Translations under genes and position numbers: made by a program
Assembly (NCBI RefSeq): GCF_019049245.1
Contig: NZ_JAGMUK010000216.1
Span: forward strand, 156,726-220,725
Source: Streptomyces sp. AC555_RSS877
GTDB lineage: Bacteria > Actinomycetota > Actinomycetes > Streptomycetales > Streptomycetaceae
Direction of reading: 5' to 3'
DNA: 64,000 nt
Notes under the pieces: model-generated
What the model saw: only the letters and a program-made list of their open reading frames with translations
Database searches by the model: none
Told to the model about the DNA's origin: nothing
Part shown: piece by piece, positions 31,708 to 39,877 of the stretch
Layout of the letters: every line of letters starts with the position of its first letter
How positions within the stretch are numbered: position 1 is the stretch's first letter

Positions 31708-33516
31708 TCACGCGTCCTCGGCGAGTTCCAGCCATCGCAGCTCCAGGTCGTCCCGCTCGGCGGCCAAGTCCCGCAGCTCGGCGTCGAGTTTGGCCACCTT
31801 CTCGAAGTCCGTGGCGTTGTCCGCGATCTGCGCGTGCAGCCTGGTCTCCTTCTGGGAGACCTTGTCCAACTGCCGCTCGATCTTCTGGAGTTCCTTCTTC
31901 GCGACGCGCTGGTCGGCTGCGCTCTTTTCCGGTACGGCCTTGGTGACGGCCGGTGCGGGGACCGAGGCGGCCGCCACCTCCTCCATGCGCCGGCGCCGCT
32001 CCAGGTACTCGTCGATGCCGCGCGGCAGCATCCGCAGGGTGGCGTCGCCGAGGAGGGCGAAGACGCGGTCGGTGGTGCGCTCGATGAAGAACCGGTCGTG
32101 GGAGATGACGACCATGGAGCCGGGCCAGCCGTCGAGTACGTCCTCCAGCTGGGTCAGCGTCTCGATGTCGAGGTCGTTGGTGGGCTCGTCGAGGAAGAGG
32201 ACGTTGGGCTCGTCCATGAGGAGACGCAGCAGCTGCAGCCGGCGCCGCTCACCGCCGGACAGGTCACCGACGGGCGTCCACTGCTTCTCCTTGTTGAAGC
32301 CGAACGTCTCGCACAGCTGCCCGGCGGTCATCTCGCGCCCCTTGCCGAGGTCGACGCGCTCCCGCACCTGCTGGACTGCCTGCACCACCCGCCAGGTCGG
32401 GTCGAGTTCGGCGACCTCCTGGGAGAGGTAGGCGAGCTTCACGGTCCTGCCCACGGCGATCCGCCCGCCGGCCGGCTGCGTCTCGCCCTGCGTCAGGGCG
32501 GCCTCGGCCATGGCCCGCAGCAGGGAGGTCTTCCCGGCGCCGTTCACCCCGACCAGACCGATCCGGTCGCCCGGGCCGAGCTGCCAGGTCACGTGCTTGA
32601 GCAGCACCTTGGGACCGGCCTGGACGGTCACGTCCTCCAGGTCGAAAACGGTCTTCCCGAGCCGCGTCGAGGCGAACTTCATCAGCTCGCTGCTGTCGCG
32701 GGGCGGCGGCACGTCCGCGATGAGCTCGTTGGCCGCCTCCACGCGGAAGCGCGGCTTGGACGTACGGGCCGGGGCGCCGCGTCGCAGCCACGCCAGCTCC
32801 TTGCGGACCAGGTTCTGCCGCTTGGTCTCCTCCGTGGCGGCGATGCGCTCACGCTCGGCGCGCGCGAAGACGTAGTCGGAGTAGCCGCCCTCGTACTCGT
32901 AGACGTCGCCCTTCTGCACGTCCCACATCCGGGTGCAGACCTGGTCCAGGAACCACCGGTCGTGGGTCACGCAGACGAGCGCGGAGCGGCGCTCGCGCAG
33001 GTGCCGGGCGAGCCAGGCGATGCCCTCCACGTCGAGGTGGTTGGTGGGCTCGTCCAGGACGATCAGGTCCTGCTCCTCGATGAGCAGCTTGGCGAGCGCG
33101 ATGCGGCGCCGCTCACCGCCGGAGAGCGGGGCGATGACGGTGTCGAGCCCCTGCGGGAACCCTGGCATGTCGAGCCCGCCGAACAGCCCGGTGAGGACGT
33201 CCCTGATCTTCGCGTTCCCGGCCCACTCGTGGTCGGCCATGTCCCGGATGACCTCGTGTCGGACGGTGGCCGTCGGGTCGAGGGAGTCGTGCTGGGTCAG
33301 CACCCCGGTCCGCAGTCCGCCCGAGTGCGTGACCCGGCCGGTGTCGGCGTCCTCCAGCTTGGCGAGCATCCGGATCAGCGTCGTCTTGCCGTCGCCGTTC
33401 CGCCCGACCACCCCGATGCGGTCGCCCTCGGAGACGCCGAGCGAGACGCCGTCCAGCAGGGCACGGGTGCCGTACACCTTGCTGACGTTCTCGACATTGA
33501 CCAGATTGACGGCCAT
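31708..33516 (-). CDS. ABC-F family ATPase (Uup-like, duplicated ATPase with C-terminal coiled coil)
   Basis: 602 aa from ATG 33516 (MAVNLVNVENVSKVYG) with AGGAGAG upstream. Two ATP-binding cassettes and no membrane segments: cassette 1 has GRNGDGKTT, LSGGERRR and LIVLDEPTNHLD; cassette 2 has GVNGAGKTS, LSGGERRRLQLL and LFLDEPTNDLD. The linker between them (RAERERIAATEETKRQNLVRKELAW) fits the ribosome-contacting P-site arm. The last ~90 residues form a helical hairpin (ELQKIERQLDKVSQKETRLH) as in Uup. ABC-F proteins act on ribosomes; this one is a housekeeping type rather than an obvious antibiotic-resistance copy. Exact role unknown. Confidence 0.9.
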   Translation of the reverse strand: MAVNLVNVENVSKVYGTRALLDGVSLGVSEGDRIGVVGRNGDGKTTLIRMLAKLEDADTGRVTHSGGLRTGVLTQHDSLDPTATVRHEVIRDMADHEWAGNAKIRDVLTGLFGGLDMPGFPQGLDTVIAPLSGGERRRIALAKLLIEEQDLIVLDEPTNHLDVEGIAWLARHLRERRSALVCVTHDRWFLDQVCTRMWDVQKGDVYEYEGGYSDYVFARAERERIAATEETKRQNLVRKELAWLRRGAPARTSKPRFRVEAANELIADVPPPRDSSELMKFASTRLGKTVFDLEDVTVQAGPKVLLKHVTWQLGPGDRIGLVGVNGAGKTSLLRAMAEAALTQGETQPAGGRIAVGRTVKLAYLSQEVAELDPTWRVVQAVQQVRERVDLGKGREMTAGQLCETFGFNKEKQWTPVGDLSGGERRRLQLLRLLMDEPNVLFLDEPTNDLDIETLTQLEDVLDGWPGSMVVISHDRFFIERTTDRVFALLGDATLRMLPRGIDEYLERRRRMEEVAAASVPAPAVTKAVPEKSAADQRVAKKELQKIERQLDKVSQKETRLHAQIADNATDFEKVAKLDAELRDLAAERDDLELRWLELAEDA

Positions 33517-33623
33517 TACTCTCCTGACAAGGGGGACGATCGACCTTCCAGAGTAGTCGGCGGGGCGGGTGGTCATCCCCGGGCCGGGGTTCTCGCCCCC
33601 GCCGCCCCTTCCCGTCCCGTCTC

Positions 33624-33761
33624 CTGGGGGCTCCGCCCCCAGGCCCACGGCCTTCGCCCACCCACCACCCGACTCGGTGGGTTGCAACGGTCACCTCTCG
33701 ACCCACCGAGTCGGGTGGTGGGTGGGCACAGGTCCGGGGGTCTGGGGGCGGAGCCCCCCAG
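33624..33761. repeat. Nested inverted repeats: 26-bp perfect hairpin flanked by GGGGGC palindromes
   Basis: Arms 33657-33682 and 33701-33726 are perfect reverse complements over 26 bp with an 18-nt loop. Outside them, 33624-33642 and 33742-33761 are palindromes (CTGGGGGC/GCCCCCAG) that are also near-complements of each other, so the whole 138 bp can fold as one cruciform or long hairpin. It fills the gap between ispE (stop 33783) and the ABC-F start (33516), both minus strand, and may serve as the ispE terminator. Confidence 0.85.
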
Positions 33762-33782
33762 GGACGCACCCCCACCCGGGGA

Positions 33783-34679
33783 TCAGCGCCTGATCGTGGC
33801 CCCCGGTGCCGGCCCGGAAGTCGTCCGTACGCTCCTGCACGTGCCGGACGTGTGCAGGGCCTCCGCCACCTTCGTCGCCGACTCGGCGTCCCGGGCGAGG
33901 AACGCCGTGGTCGGGCCCGAGCCCGAGACGAGGGTGGCCAGGGCACCGGCGGCCCGCCCGGCCGCAAGGGTGTCGGCGAGTTCCGGGAAGAGGGAGAGGG
34001 CCGCGGGCTGGAGGTCGTTGGAGACGGCGGCGGCGAGCGCGTGGGGATCGCCCTTGGCGAGGGCGTCGAGCAGCGGCTGGGAGGCGACCGGCTCGGGAAC
34101 GTCCCGCCCTTCCGCCAGCCGGTCGAACTCGCGGAAGACGGCCGGCGTGGACAGCCCGCGCTCCGCCATCGCGAACACCCAGTGGAAGGTCCCGCCCACC
34201 TCCAGGAGCCGCAGTTTCTCGCCGCGCCCGGTGCCGAGGGCCGCCCCGCCGACCAGGCTGAACGGCACGTCGCTGCCCAGCTCGGCGCAGATGTCGAGGA
34301 GTTCCTCGCGGGAGGCGTTCGTGCCCCACAACGCGTCGCAGGCGACGAGGGCTCCGGCGCCGTCCGCGCTGCCGCCCGCCATGCCCCCCGCCACCGGGAT
34401 GTCCTTGGCGATGTGGAGGTGCACGGCGGGGTCGAGGCCGTGGCGCTCGGCGAGGGCGACCGCCGCGCGCGCCGCCAAATTCGTGCGGTCCAGGGGGACC
34501 TGGCCCGCATCCGGCCCCGCGCAGGTCACGCGCAGTTCGTCGGCCGGGGTCACCGTCACCTCGTCGTAGAGGCCGACCGCGAGGAAGACGTTGGCCAGGT
34601 CGTGGAAGCCGTCGGGACGGGCGGCGCCGACCGCGAGTTGGACGTTGACCTTGGCGGGGACCCGCACGGTGACGCTCAC
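33783..34679 (-). CDS. ispE: 4-diphosphocytidyl-2-C-methyl-D-erythritol kinase
   Basis: 298 aa from GTG 34679 (SVTVRVPAKVNVQLAVG), overlapping the rsmA stop by 4 bp (GTGA). Fourth step of the MEP isoprenoid pathway. GHMP motifs: AKVNVQLAVGAARPDGFHDL at the substrate site, the ATP loop IPVAGGMAGGSADGAGAL, ELGSDVPFSLVGGAALGTGRGE, and LVSGSGPTTAFLA near the C-terminus. The rsmA-ispE order is widespread in actinobacteria. Confidence 0.95.
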   Translation of the reverse strand: MSVTVRVPAKVNVQLAVGAARPDGFHDLANVFLAVGLYDEVTVTPADELRVTCAGPDAGQVPLDRTNLAARAAVALAERHGLDPAVHLHIAKDIPVAGGMAGGSADGAGALVACDALWGTNASREELLDICAELGSDVPFSLVGGAALGTGRGEKLRLLEVGGTFHWVFAMAERGLSTPAVFREFDRLAEGRDVPEPVASQPLLDALAKGDPHALAAAVSNDLQPAALSLFPELADTLAAGRAAGALATLVSGSGPTTAFLARDAESATKVAEALHTSGTCRSVRTTSGPAPGATIRR

Positions 34680-35620
34680 TGCTCGGCCTGCTCCTCGGTG
34701 TCGGCGTTGCCCGCGTTGTCGGCGTCCGTCTTGTCGCCGGCGTCCGACGTGTTCTCGGCGTCTGTCTTGTTCTCGGCGATCCGGGCGAACTCCTCCACCG
34801 TCAGGGCCTCCCCGCGTGCCTGCGGCGAGACCCCGGCGGCGATCAGGGCGGCCTCGGCGGCGGCCGCCGACCCCGCCCAGCCGGCGAGCGCGGCCCGCAG
34901 GGTCTTCCTCCGCTGCGCGAACGCGGCGTCGACGACGGCGAAGACCTCGTGCCGGGAGGCGGTGGTCTTGAGCGGCTCGGCCCGCCGCACCAGCGAGACC
35001 AGCCCGCTGTCGACGTTCGGGGCGGGCCAGAAGACCTTGCGGCCGATGGAGCCGGCCCGCTTGACCTCGGCGTACCAGTTCGCCTTGACCGACGGGACGC
35101 CGTAGACCCGCGAACCGGGCGGAGCGGCGAGCCGGTCGGCGACCTCGGCCTGGACCATGACGAGGGTGCGCTCGATGCTCGGGAAGGTGTCGAGCATGTG
35201 CAGCAGGACCGGCACGGCCACGTTGTACGGCAGGTTCGCGACCAGCGCGGTCGGGGCGGGGCCCGGCAGCTCCCGCACCTGCATGGCGTCGGAGTTCACC
35301 AGCGCGAACCGGTCGGCCCGGTCCGGCATCCGCGCCGCGACCGTGGCGGGCAGCGCGCCGGCGAGGACGTCGTCGATCTCGACGGCGACGACCCGGTCGG
35401 CGGCCTCCAGCAGGGCGAGCGTGAGCGAGCCGAGTCCCGGTCCCACCTCGACCACCGTGTCGTCGGGGCGGACCCCGGCGGTGCGGACGATGCGGCGGAC
35501 CGTGTTCGCATCGATCACGAAGTTCTGACCGCGCTGCTTGGTGGGACGCACACCGAGCGCTGCCGCGAGTTCGCGGACGTCGGCGGGGCCCAGGAGGGCG
35601 TCGGAGGTGGGGCTGTTCAC
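34676..35620 (-). CDS. rsmA: 16S rRNA (adenine1518-N6/adenine1519-N6)-dimethyltransferase
   Basis: 314 aa from GTG 35620 (NSPTSDALLGPADVRELA); the ribosome site is weak. Dimethylates two adjacent adenines near the 3' end of 16S rRNA. RrmA/KsgA motifs: PTKQRGQNFVIDANTVRRIV, the SAM site VVEVGPGLGSLTLALL, VAVEIDD, and the catalytic ALVANLPYNVAVPVLLHML. The C-terminus has an acidic tail with repeated Asp/Thr/Glu/Ala units (ENKTDAENTSDAGDKTD) not typical of the family core. Translationally coupled to ispE. Confidence 0.95.
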   Translation of the reverse strand: MNSPTSDALLGPADVRELAAALGVRPTKQRGQNFVIDANTVRRIVRTAGVRPDDTVVEVGPGLGSLTLALLEAADRVVAVEIDDVLAGALPATVAARMPDRADRFALVNSDAMQVRELPGPAPTALVANLPYNVAVPVLLHMLDTFPSIERTLVMVQAEVADRLAAPPGSRVYGVPSVKANWYAEVKRAGSIGRKVFWPAPNVDSGLVSLVRRAEPLKTTASRHEVFAVVDAAFAQRRKTLRAALAGWAGSAAAAEAALIAAGVSPQARGEALTVEEFARIAENKTDAENTSDAGDKTDADNAGNADTEEQAEQ

Positions 35621-35768
35621 GGGGACAAGGGTACGGGCGGGCCAGGCCGCGGGCGTACGGCCCCAGCTGCAGGCAGTCAGGCCGCCGGGGCGGCACCCGC
35701 TCGGCGTCGGGGCTGGGCCAGGGTGGGTCGCGCAGCCCGGCGTTGCGGGGTGCCGCTGCGCCCACCCT

Positions 35769-35799
35769 CCCCCACTCTCGACTTCGCTCGAGCGGGGGG
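35769..35799 (-). terminator. Hairpin after rpfB
   Basis: CCCCC...CTCGA (from 35769) can pair with TCGAG...GGGGG (to 35799), leaving a short loop and a small asymmetry. It lies 58 bp past the rpfB stop on the minus strand and has the form of a recurring Streptomyces terminator. The rest of 35621-35856 shows no gene. Confidence 0.5.
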
Positions 35800-35856
35800 A
35801 CCCCCATCGCCTCAGCGGCACGACTGCCCGCAGCTCGGTCGTGGGACGCCCGACGC

Positions 35857-37167
35857 TCACCCCTGCAAGCGGGTCCCGCAGTGCGGCCAGGGGCTCGCCC
35901 CCTGGCGCACGTACAGCTTCTTCGCCCGGAACGTCTGTTCCGCCGCCGAGGCGTCCTGCGGGCGCCCCTTGCCGCCGAGGCTCTGCCAGGTCCGGGTGTC
36001 GAACTGGTACAGCCCGCCGTACGTCCCCGAAGGATCGACCGCGCCCGGCCGTCCCCCGGACTCGCAGGTCGCGAGGCCCTGCCAGTCCAGGTCGTCGGCG
36101 CCCCGCACGGACATCGGCAGCGGCTTCGTGCCCACCCTGACCACCTGCGCGCGCGGCTCCCGCACGACCTCGGTCCGGGTCCGCCGCGGCTTCTGCCGGA
36201 CCCCGTTGACGGTCTGCAGGGAGTACGTGATCCGCCGCAGCCCCGGCTGCCCGGCCCGGTCGACGATCTCGGTGCCCCGGAACAGGGAGGGGTCCTCGGT
36301 CCGCTCCACCTCGAAGGGGATCGCCTCGTCGCGGACCTCCTTGATGCGCGTGATCCGCAGCACGGTGACGGTCTGCCCGTCGCGCGGGAAGCTGTCCGGA
36401 GCGACGGACGTGGTGTCCTGCCCGCGCAGGGTGATCCCGGCCTGCTCGACGGCTTCCCGGACGGTCGCCGCGTTGGTACGGATCGTGCGGGCCCGCCCGT
36501 CCGCCATGACCGTCACGGCGCGTTCGGTCCGCACGTCCAGTGCGAGCCCTCGGCGCCCGATGGGCAGGGAGCGCGAGACCGACAGATAGGCGCCCTGCGC
36601 ACGCACTCCCAACTGCTGAAGCGCCCCTTCCACCGTGCGTGCCGTGGTCCACACCTCGTGCCGGTGTCCGTCGATCGTGAGCCGTACGGGGCGGCCGTAG
36701 CGCACCGCGACCTCGTCGCCGCTGGCCAGGTCCTCGCCGGGGGCGGGCGCGACCACGTCGTGCGGGCCGACCTGCACGCCCTCCTCGGCGAGCAGTTCGG
36801 AGACGTCGTCCGCGAAGGTGTGCAGGGTGCGGGGCCGGCCGTCGACGCTGAGCTCGATCGCCTTGTCCTCGGCGACGAAGGCGGTGGTGCCACCCGCGAG
36901 GAACGCCACGACCAGCGCCTGGGGGAGCAGCCGGCGCACGGTGCCGTCCGAGCGCTCGGTGTTCCGGGCCCTGCGCCGCCGCGCGGCCCGCCCGCTTCCC
37001 TCGGCGCGTACGACGGGGGCGGGCGCCTCGTGCGCGGGCGTGTACGTGTCGTCGTAGGGGGGCGGCGCCACGTACACGCCGTAGGCCAGCGTCGGGGCGC
37101 TGTGCACGTCGGTGTACGGCTTGCTCGGGCCGTACGTCTCGTACGTCTGGTGCTGCGAGTTGCTCAC
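35857..37167 (-). CDS. rpfB: Resuscitation-promoting factor RpfB (DUF348-G5-transglycosylase)
   Basis: 436 aa from GTG 37167 (SNSQHQTYETYGPSK), with GGAG about 10 nt upstream. A cytoplasmic basic stretch (RAARRRRARNTERSD) and a single N-terminal helix (ALVVAFLAGGTTAFVAE) precede three DUF348 ubiquitin-like repeats (KAIELSVDGRPRTLHTFADD, PVRLTIDGHRHEVWTTAR, AVTVMADGRARTIRTNAA), a G5 domain (IPFEVERTEDPSLFRGTEIV) and a C-terminal Rpf transglycosylase domain (LATCESGG with the catalytic Glu, GTYGGLYQFDTRTWQSLGG). It cleaves cell-wall glycan to support spore germination and regrowth. A good promoter lies upstream. Confidence 0.95.
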   Translation of the reverse strand: MSNSQHQTYETYGPSKPYTDVHSAPTLAYGVYVAPPPYDDTYTPAHEAPAPVVRAEGSGRAARRRRARNTERSDGTVRRLLPQALVVAFLAGGTTAFVAEDKAIELSVDGRPRTLHTFADDVSELLAEEGVQVGPHDVVAPAPGEDLASGDEVAVRYGRPVRLTIDGHRHEVWTTARTVEGALQQLGVRAQGAYLSVSRSLPIGRRGLALDVRTERAVTVMADGRARTIRTNAATVREAVEQAGITLRGQDTTSVAPDSFPRDGQTVTVLRITRIKEVRDEAIPFEVERTEDPSLFRGTEIVDRAGQPGLRRITYSLQTVNGVRQKPRRTRTEVVREPRAQVVRVGTKPLPMSVRGADDLDWQGLATCESGGRPGAVDPSGTYGGLYQFDTRTWQSLGGKGRPQDASAAEQTFRAKKLYVRQGASPWPHCGTRLQG

Positions 37168-37222
37168 GCCGACACGCTCCAGGGGCCGGAGGGGTCCAGA
37201 GGGGTCCGGATCGGGCCCCCAG

Positions 37223-37251
37223 AACCTAGCGGAGCGATCGTCACTCTCCAA
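37223..37251 (-). promoter_or_regulatory. rpfB promoter
   Basis: On the minus strand TTGGAG (37251-37246) and TAGGTT (37228-37223) are separated by 17 bp, a good match to the vegetative (HrdB-type) consensus. The -10 lies 56 bp before the GTG start. Confidence 0.6.
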
Positions 37252-37307
37252 AGCGACGCGGCTACCCAGCGTTGCCGTCGGGTGGTCGGGGGACGGACAG
37301 GTCGTGG

Positions 37308-38186
37308 TCAGTAGTCGAACGCGCGTGCCGTGTTGGCGGCGAGTGCCGACGCCAGCGCGTCCTCGTCGACGCCGCGCACTGCGGCCATCGCCCGCACCGT
37401 GACCGGAATGAGATACGGGGCGTTGGGCCGTCCGCGGTACGGCACCGGAGTGAGGAAGGGCGCGTCGGTCTCCACCAGGAGCAGTTCCGCCGGCGCCGTG
37501 GCCACGGCGTCCCGCAGGTTCTGGGCGTTCTTGAAGGTGACGTTGCCGGCGAAGGACATGAAGTATCCGGCGCGGGCGCAGATCTCCGCCATCTCGGCGT
37601 CGCCGGAGTAGCAGTGGAAGACGGTCCGCTCGGGGGCGCCCTCCTCCTTCAGCACGCGCAGGACGTCGGCGTGGGCGTCCCGGTCGTGGATGACCAGGGC
37701 CTTGCCGTGCCGCTTGGCGATCTCTATGTGGGCGCGGAAGGACCTCTCCTGCGCCTCCTTGCCCTCGGGGCCGGTGCGGAAGTAGTCGAGGCCCGTCTCG
37801 CCGACGCCCTTGACCTGGGGCAGCGCCGCCAGCCGGTCGATCTCGGCGAGGGCCTCGTCGAGACCCGCGTCGCCGCCGGGGGTGCGCGCGCCCTGCCGGG
37901 ACCAGCCGTCGGGGTCGCCGTGAACGATCCGCGGGGCCTCGTTCGGGTGCAGGGCGACGGTCGCGTGGACGGCGTCGTGGCGTTCGGCCGTCTCGGCCGC
38001 CCACCGCGAGCCGGCCACGTCGCAGCCGACCTGCACGACCGTGGTCACGCCCACCGCCGCTGCTTTGGCCAGCCCTTCCTCCACGGTCCCCGACTGCATG
38101 TCGAGGTGGGTGTGGGAGTCGGCGACCGGTACCCGCAGGGGTTCCGGGAGCGGCGGGGCGGCGTTCTTGTCGGCGTTCGAAGGCAT
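37308..38186 (-). CDS. tatD: TatD family metal-dependent deoxyribonuclease
   Basis: 292 aa from ATG 38186. TIM-barrel hydrolase: VADSHTHLDMQSG supplies the first metal ligands (HTH), then VALHPNEAPR, GVGETGLDYFRTG, the His in VIHDRDAHAD and VFHCYSGD, and the late Asp in LLVETDAPFLTP. TatD proteins are 3'-5' DNases, with suggested roles in DNA repair or degradation. Located immediately upstream of rpfB on the same strand, with rsmA/ispE beyond, a conserved actinobacterial block. Confidence 0.92.
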   Translation of the reverse strand: MPSNADKNAAPPLPEPLRVPVADSHTHLDMQSGTVEEGLAKAAAVGVTTVVQVGCDVAGSRWAAETAERHDAVHATVALHPNEAPRIVHGDPDGWSRQGARTPGGDAGLDEALAEIDRLAALPQVKGVGETGLDYFRTGPEGKEAQERSFRAHIEIAKRHGKALVIHDRDAHADVLRVLKEEGAPERTVFHCYSGDAEMAEICARAGYFMSFAGNVTFKNAQNLRDAVATAPAELLLVETDAPFLTPVPYRGRPNAPYLIPVTVRAMAAVRGVDEDALASALAANTARAFDY

Positions 38187-38233
38187 GCCCCGATCCTACG
38201 AAAGGGGCATGCCTTCGACGGTGCCGGAGCGGG

Positions 38234-38632
38234 TCAGCTCGCCTTGCGCTGGAACGGGTGCAGGAGGTCGGAGAGGTGCCAGTGATGCTGCTGCCCCTCG
38301 GCGTCGGACGCCGGTGCCTCCGCCGGACCGGCGGGCGGCGTGCGGTGCTGCCGGTACGCCGCGTCGCGGGCCGACGCGACCCGGCCCGGCCGCATGATCC
38401 GTACGACGTGGTTGTCGCAGTTGCTGCACGTGGGCCGGGAGAGCGGGGAGGGCACGACCTGGCCGTTCGCCACGTACAGCACGAACTCGTGGTCGTCGGC
38501 GTCCACGTGGTGCTCTATCTCGTACGACTGCTCCCATCCGTGCCCGCAGCGCATGCAGGCGAAGGAATACGACTCGTGGACGACGGCCGTGGCGCCGGCG
38601 CGGAGTCCGGTCTGCCCTGCGATCTCACTCAT
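38234..38632 (-). CDS. Small zinc-ribbon protein of unknown function
   Basis: 132 aa from ATG 38632 (MSEIAGQTGLRAGATAVVHE). Two CxxC pairs, FACMRCGHGWEQ near residue 25 and PTCSNCDNHVVRI near residue 70, should coordinate one zinc ion. Between them are an acidic stretch (HVDADDHEFVLYV) and a PSPLSRP segment. The C-terminus is polar and probably flexible. It ends 47 bp before tatD on the same strand. No enzyme motif is seen; a nucleic-acid or protein-binding adaptor is possible. Confidence 0.75.
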   Translation of the reverse strand: MSEIAGQTGLRAGATAVVHESYSFACMRCGHGWEQSYEIEHHVDADDHEFVLYVANGQVVPSPLSRPTCSNCDNHVVRIMRPGRVASARDAAYRQHRTPPAGPAEAPASDAEGQQHHWHLSDLLHPFQRKAS

Positions 38633-38956
38633 GCCAGCTCCTGTTGTCCGCTGGATCGAGGGACGGATGAGCCCCTCGCTTCAGTGGACGCCTCCACCAG
38701 CATGAACGCAGCAAGCCTGTCGAGTGTTGGCGTCGATTTGGGCGTCCCTTGCCAAACCGCCCCCTTGACCGTCTTGGGGCTTTGCCTTCCAGGCCGACTC
38801 TTTGCGCATGCATGGGGCGCTCGCTCAGAGGAGATACGCCCTGCTCAGGGGTCGTGTGCGCCAGCTCACAAGATGCGTACGCCGGGTGCACACAACAAGC
38901 CGTGCGCCCACCCTTACGCCCCCTCGTCCTCCCGATCCGCCCCCTGTTCTCCCTGT
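38633..38956. other. 324-bp gap without a recognisable gene
   Basis: Lies between the rsmI stop and the start of the zinc-ribbon gene. Open frames cross it on both strands but none has family character or a supported start. It should hold the promoter of the zinc-ribbon/tatD genes and the 3' end of the rsmI transcript; no strong hairpin or clean -10/-35 pair stands out. Confidence 0.4.
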
Positions 38957-39814
38957 TCACGCCCCCGCGTTCTTCGCCGCCACCACCGCGTCGAACACCT
39001 GCCGCTTGGGCAGTCCCGCCTCGGCGGCCACCGCGGCGATCGCCTCCTTGCGCCGCTCCCCCGCCTCCTCGCGCACCCGCACCCGCCGCACCAGCTCCAC
39101 GGCGTCGAGCTCCTCGGGGCCGCGCTCCGGCGCCCCCTCCACGACGACGGTGATCTCCCCGCGTACGCCCTCCGCCGCCCACGCCGCCAGCTCACCCAGC
39201 CCGCCGCGCCTGACCTCCTCGTACGTCTTGGTCAGCTCCCGGCACACGGCGGCCCGCCGGTCGGCGCCGAACACCTCGGCCATCGCCGCGAGGGTGTCGT
39301 CGAGCCGGTGCGGGGCCTCGAAGTAGACGAGGGTGCGCCGCTCCTCGGCCACTTCCCGCAGCCGGGACAGCCGCTCGCCCGCCTTCCGGGGCAGGAACCC
39401 CTCGAAGCAGAACCGGTCGACGGGCAGCCCGGACAGCGCGAGCGCGGTGAGCACGGCGGACGGCCCCGGTACGGCCGTGACCCGGATGTCCTTCTCGACG
39501 GCGGCGGCGACGAGCCGGTACCCGGGGTCGGACACGGACGGCATGCCCGCGTCCGTCACCAGCAGCACCCGGGCGCCGCCCACCAGCGCCTCGACCAGCT
39601 CGGGCGTCCGGGCGGCCTCGTTGCCCTCGAAGTAGGAGACGACCCTCCCCTTGGGCGTCACGCCCAGCGCCTGCGTGAGCCGTCGCAGTCGGCGGGTGTC
39701 CTCGGCGGCGACGACGTCGGCACCGGCCAGTTCCTCGGCGAGCCGGGGCGGGGCGTCGGAGATGTCGCCGATGGGAGTACCGGCAAGGACCAGGGTTCCG
39801 GGCGTAACTGTCAC
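38957..39814 (-). CDS. rsmI: 16S rRNA (cytidine1402-2'-O)-methyltransferase
   Basis: 285 aa from GTG 39814 (TVTPGTLVLAGTPIGDI), preceded by GAGGATGG. Methylates C1402 of 16S rRNA with SAM. Tetrapyrrole-methylase fold: LVLAGTPIGDISDAPPRL, VVAAEDTRRLRRLT, VSYFEGNEAARTPELVEAL, VLLVTDAGMPSVSDPGYRLV, AVPGPSAVLTALALSGL, and CFEGFLPRKAGERLSRL. Divergent from pmt across 63 bp. Confidence 0.95.
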   Translation of the reverse strand: MTVTPGTLVLAGTPIGDISDAPPRLAEELAGADVVAAEDTRRLRRLTQALGVTPKGRVVSYFEGNEAARTPELVEALVGGARVLLVTDAGMPSVSDPGYRLVAAAVEKDIRVTAVPGPSAVLTALALSGLPVDRFCFEGFLPRKAGERLSRLREVAEERRTLVYFEAPHRLDDTLAAMAEVFGADRRAAVCRELTKTYEEVRRGGLGELAAWAAEGVRGEITVVVEGAPERGPEELDAVELVRRVRVREEAGERRKEAIAAVAAEAGLPKRQVFDAVVAAKNAGA

Positions 39815-39877
39815 GTTTCCATCCTCGCAGGGGCCCAACCACGGGACTCACACAGCGCCGTTCCCTACGATGGCGCG

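Noticed and set aside
31708..33516. Antibiotic-resistance ABC-F (self-resistance to a macrolide)
   Set aside because: No biosynthetic genes are near, and the C-terminal coiled coil and context fit a housekeeping Uup-like protein.
38633..38956. Possible small gene or RNA between rsmI and the zinc-ribbon gene
   Set aside because: No supported start, no coding character and no strong structure.
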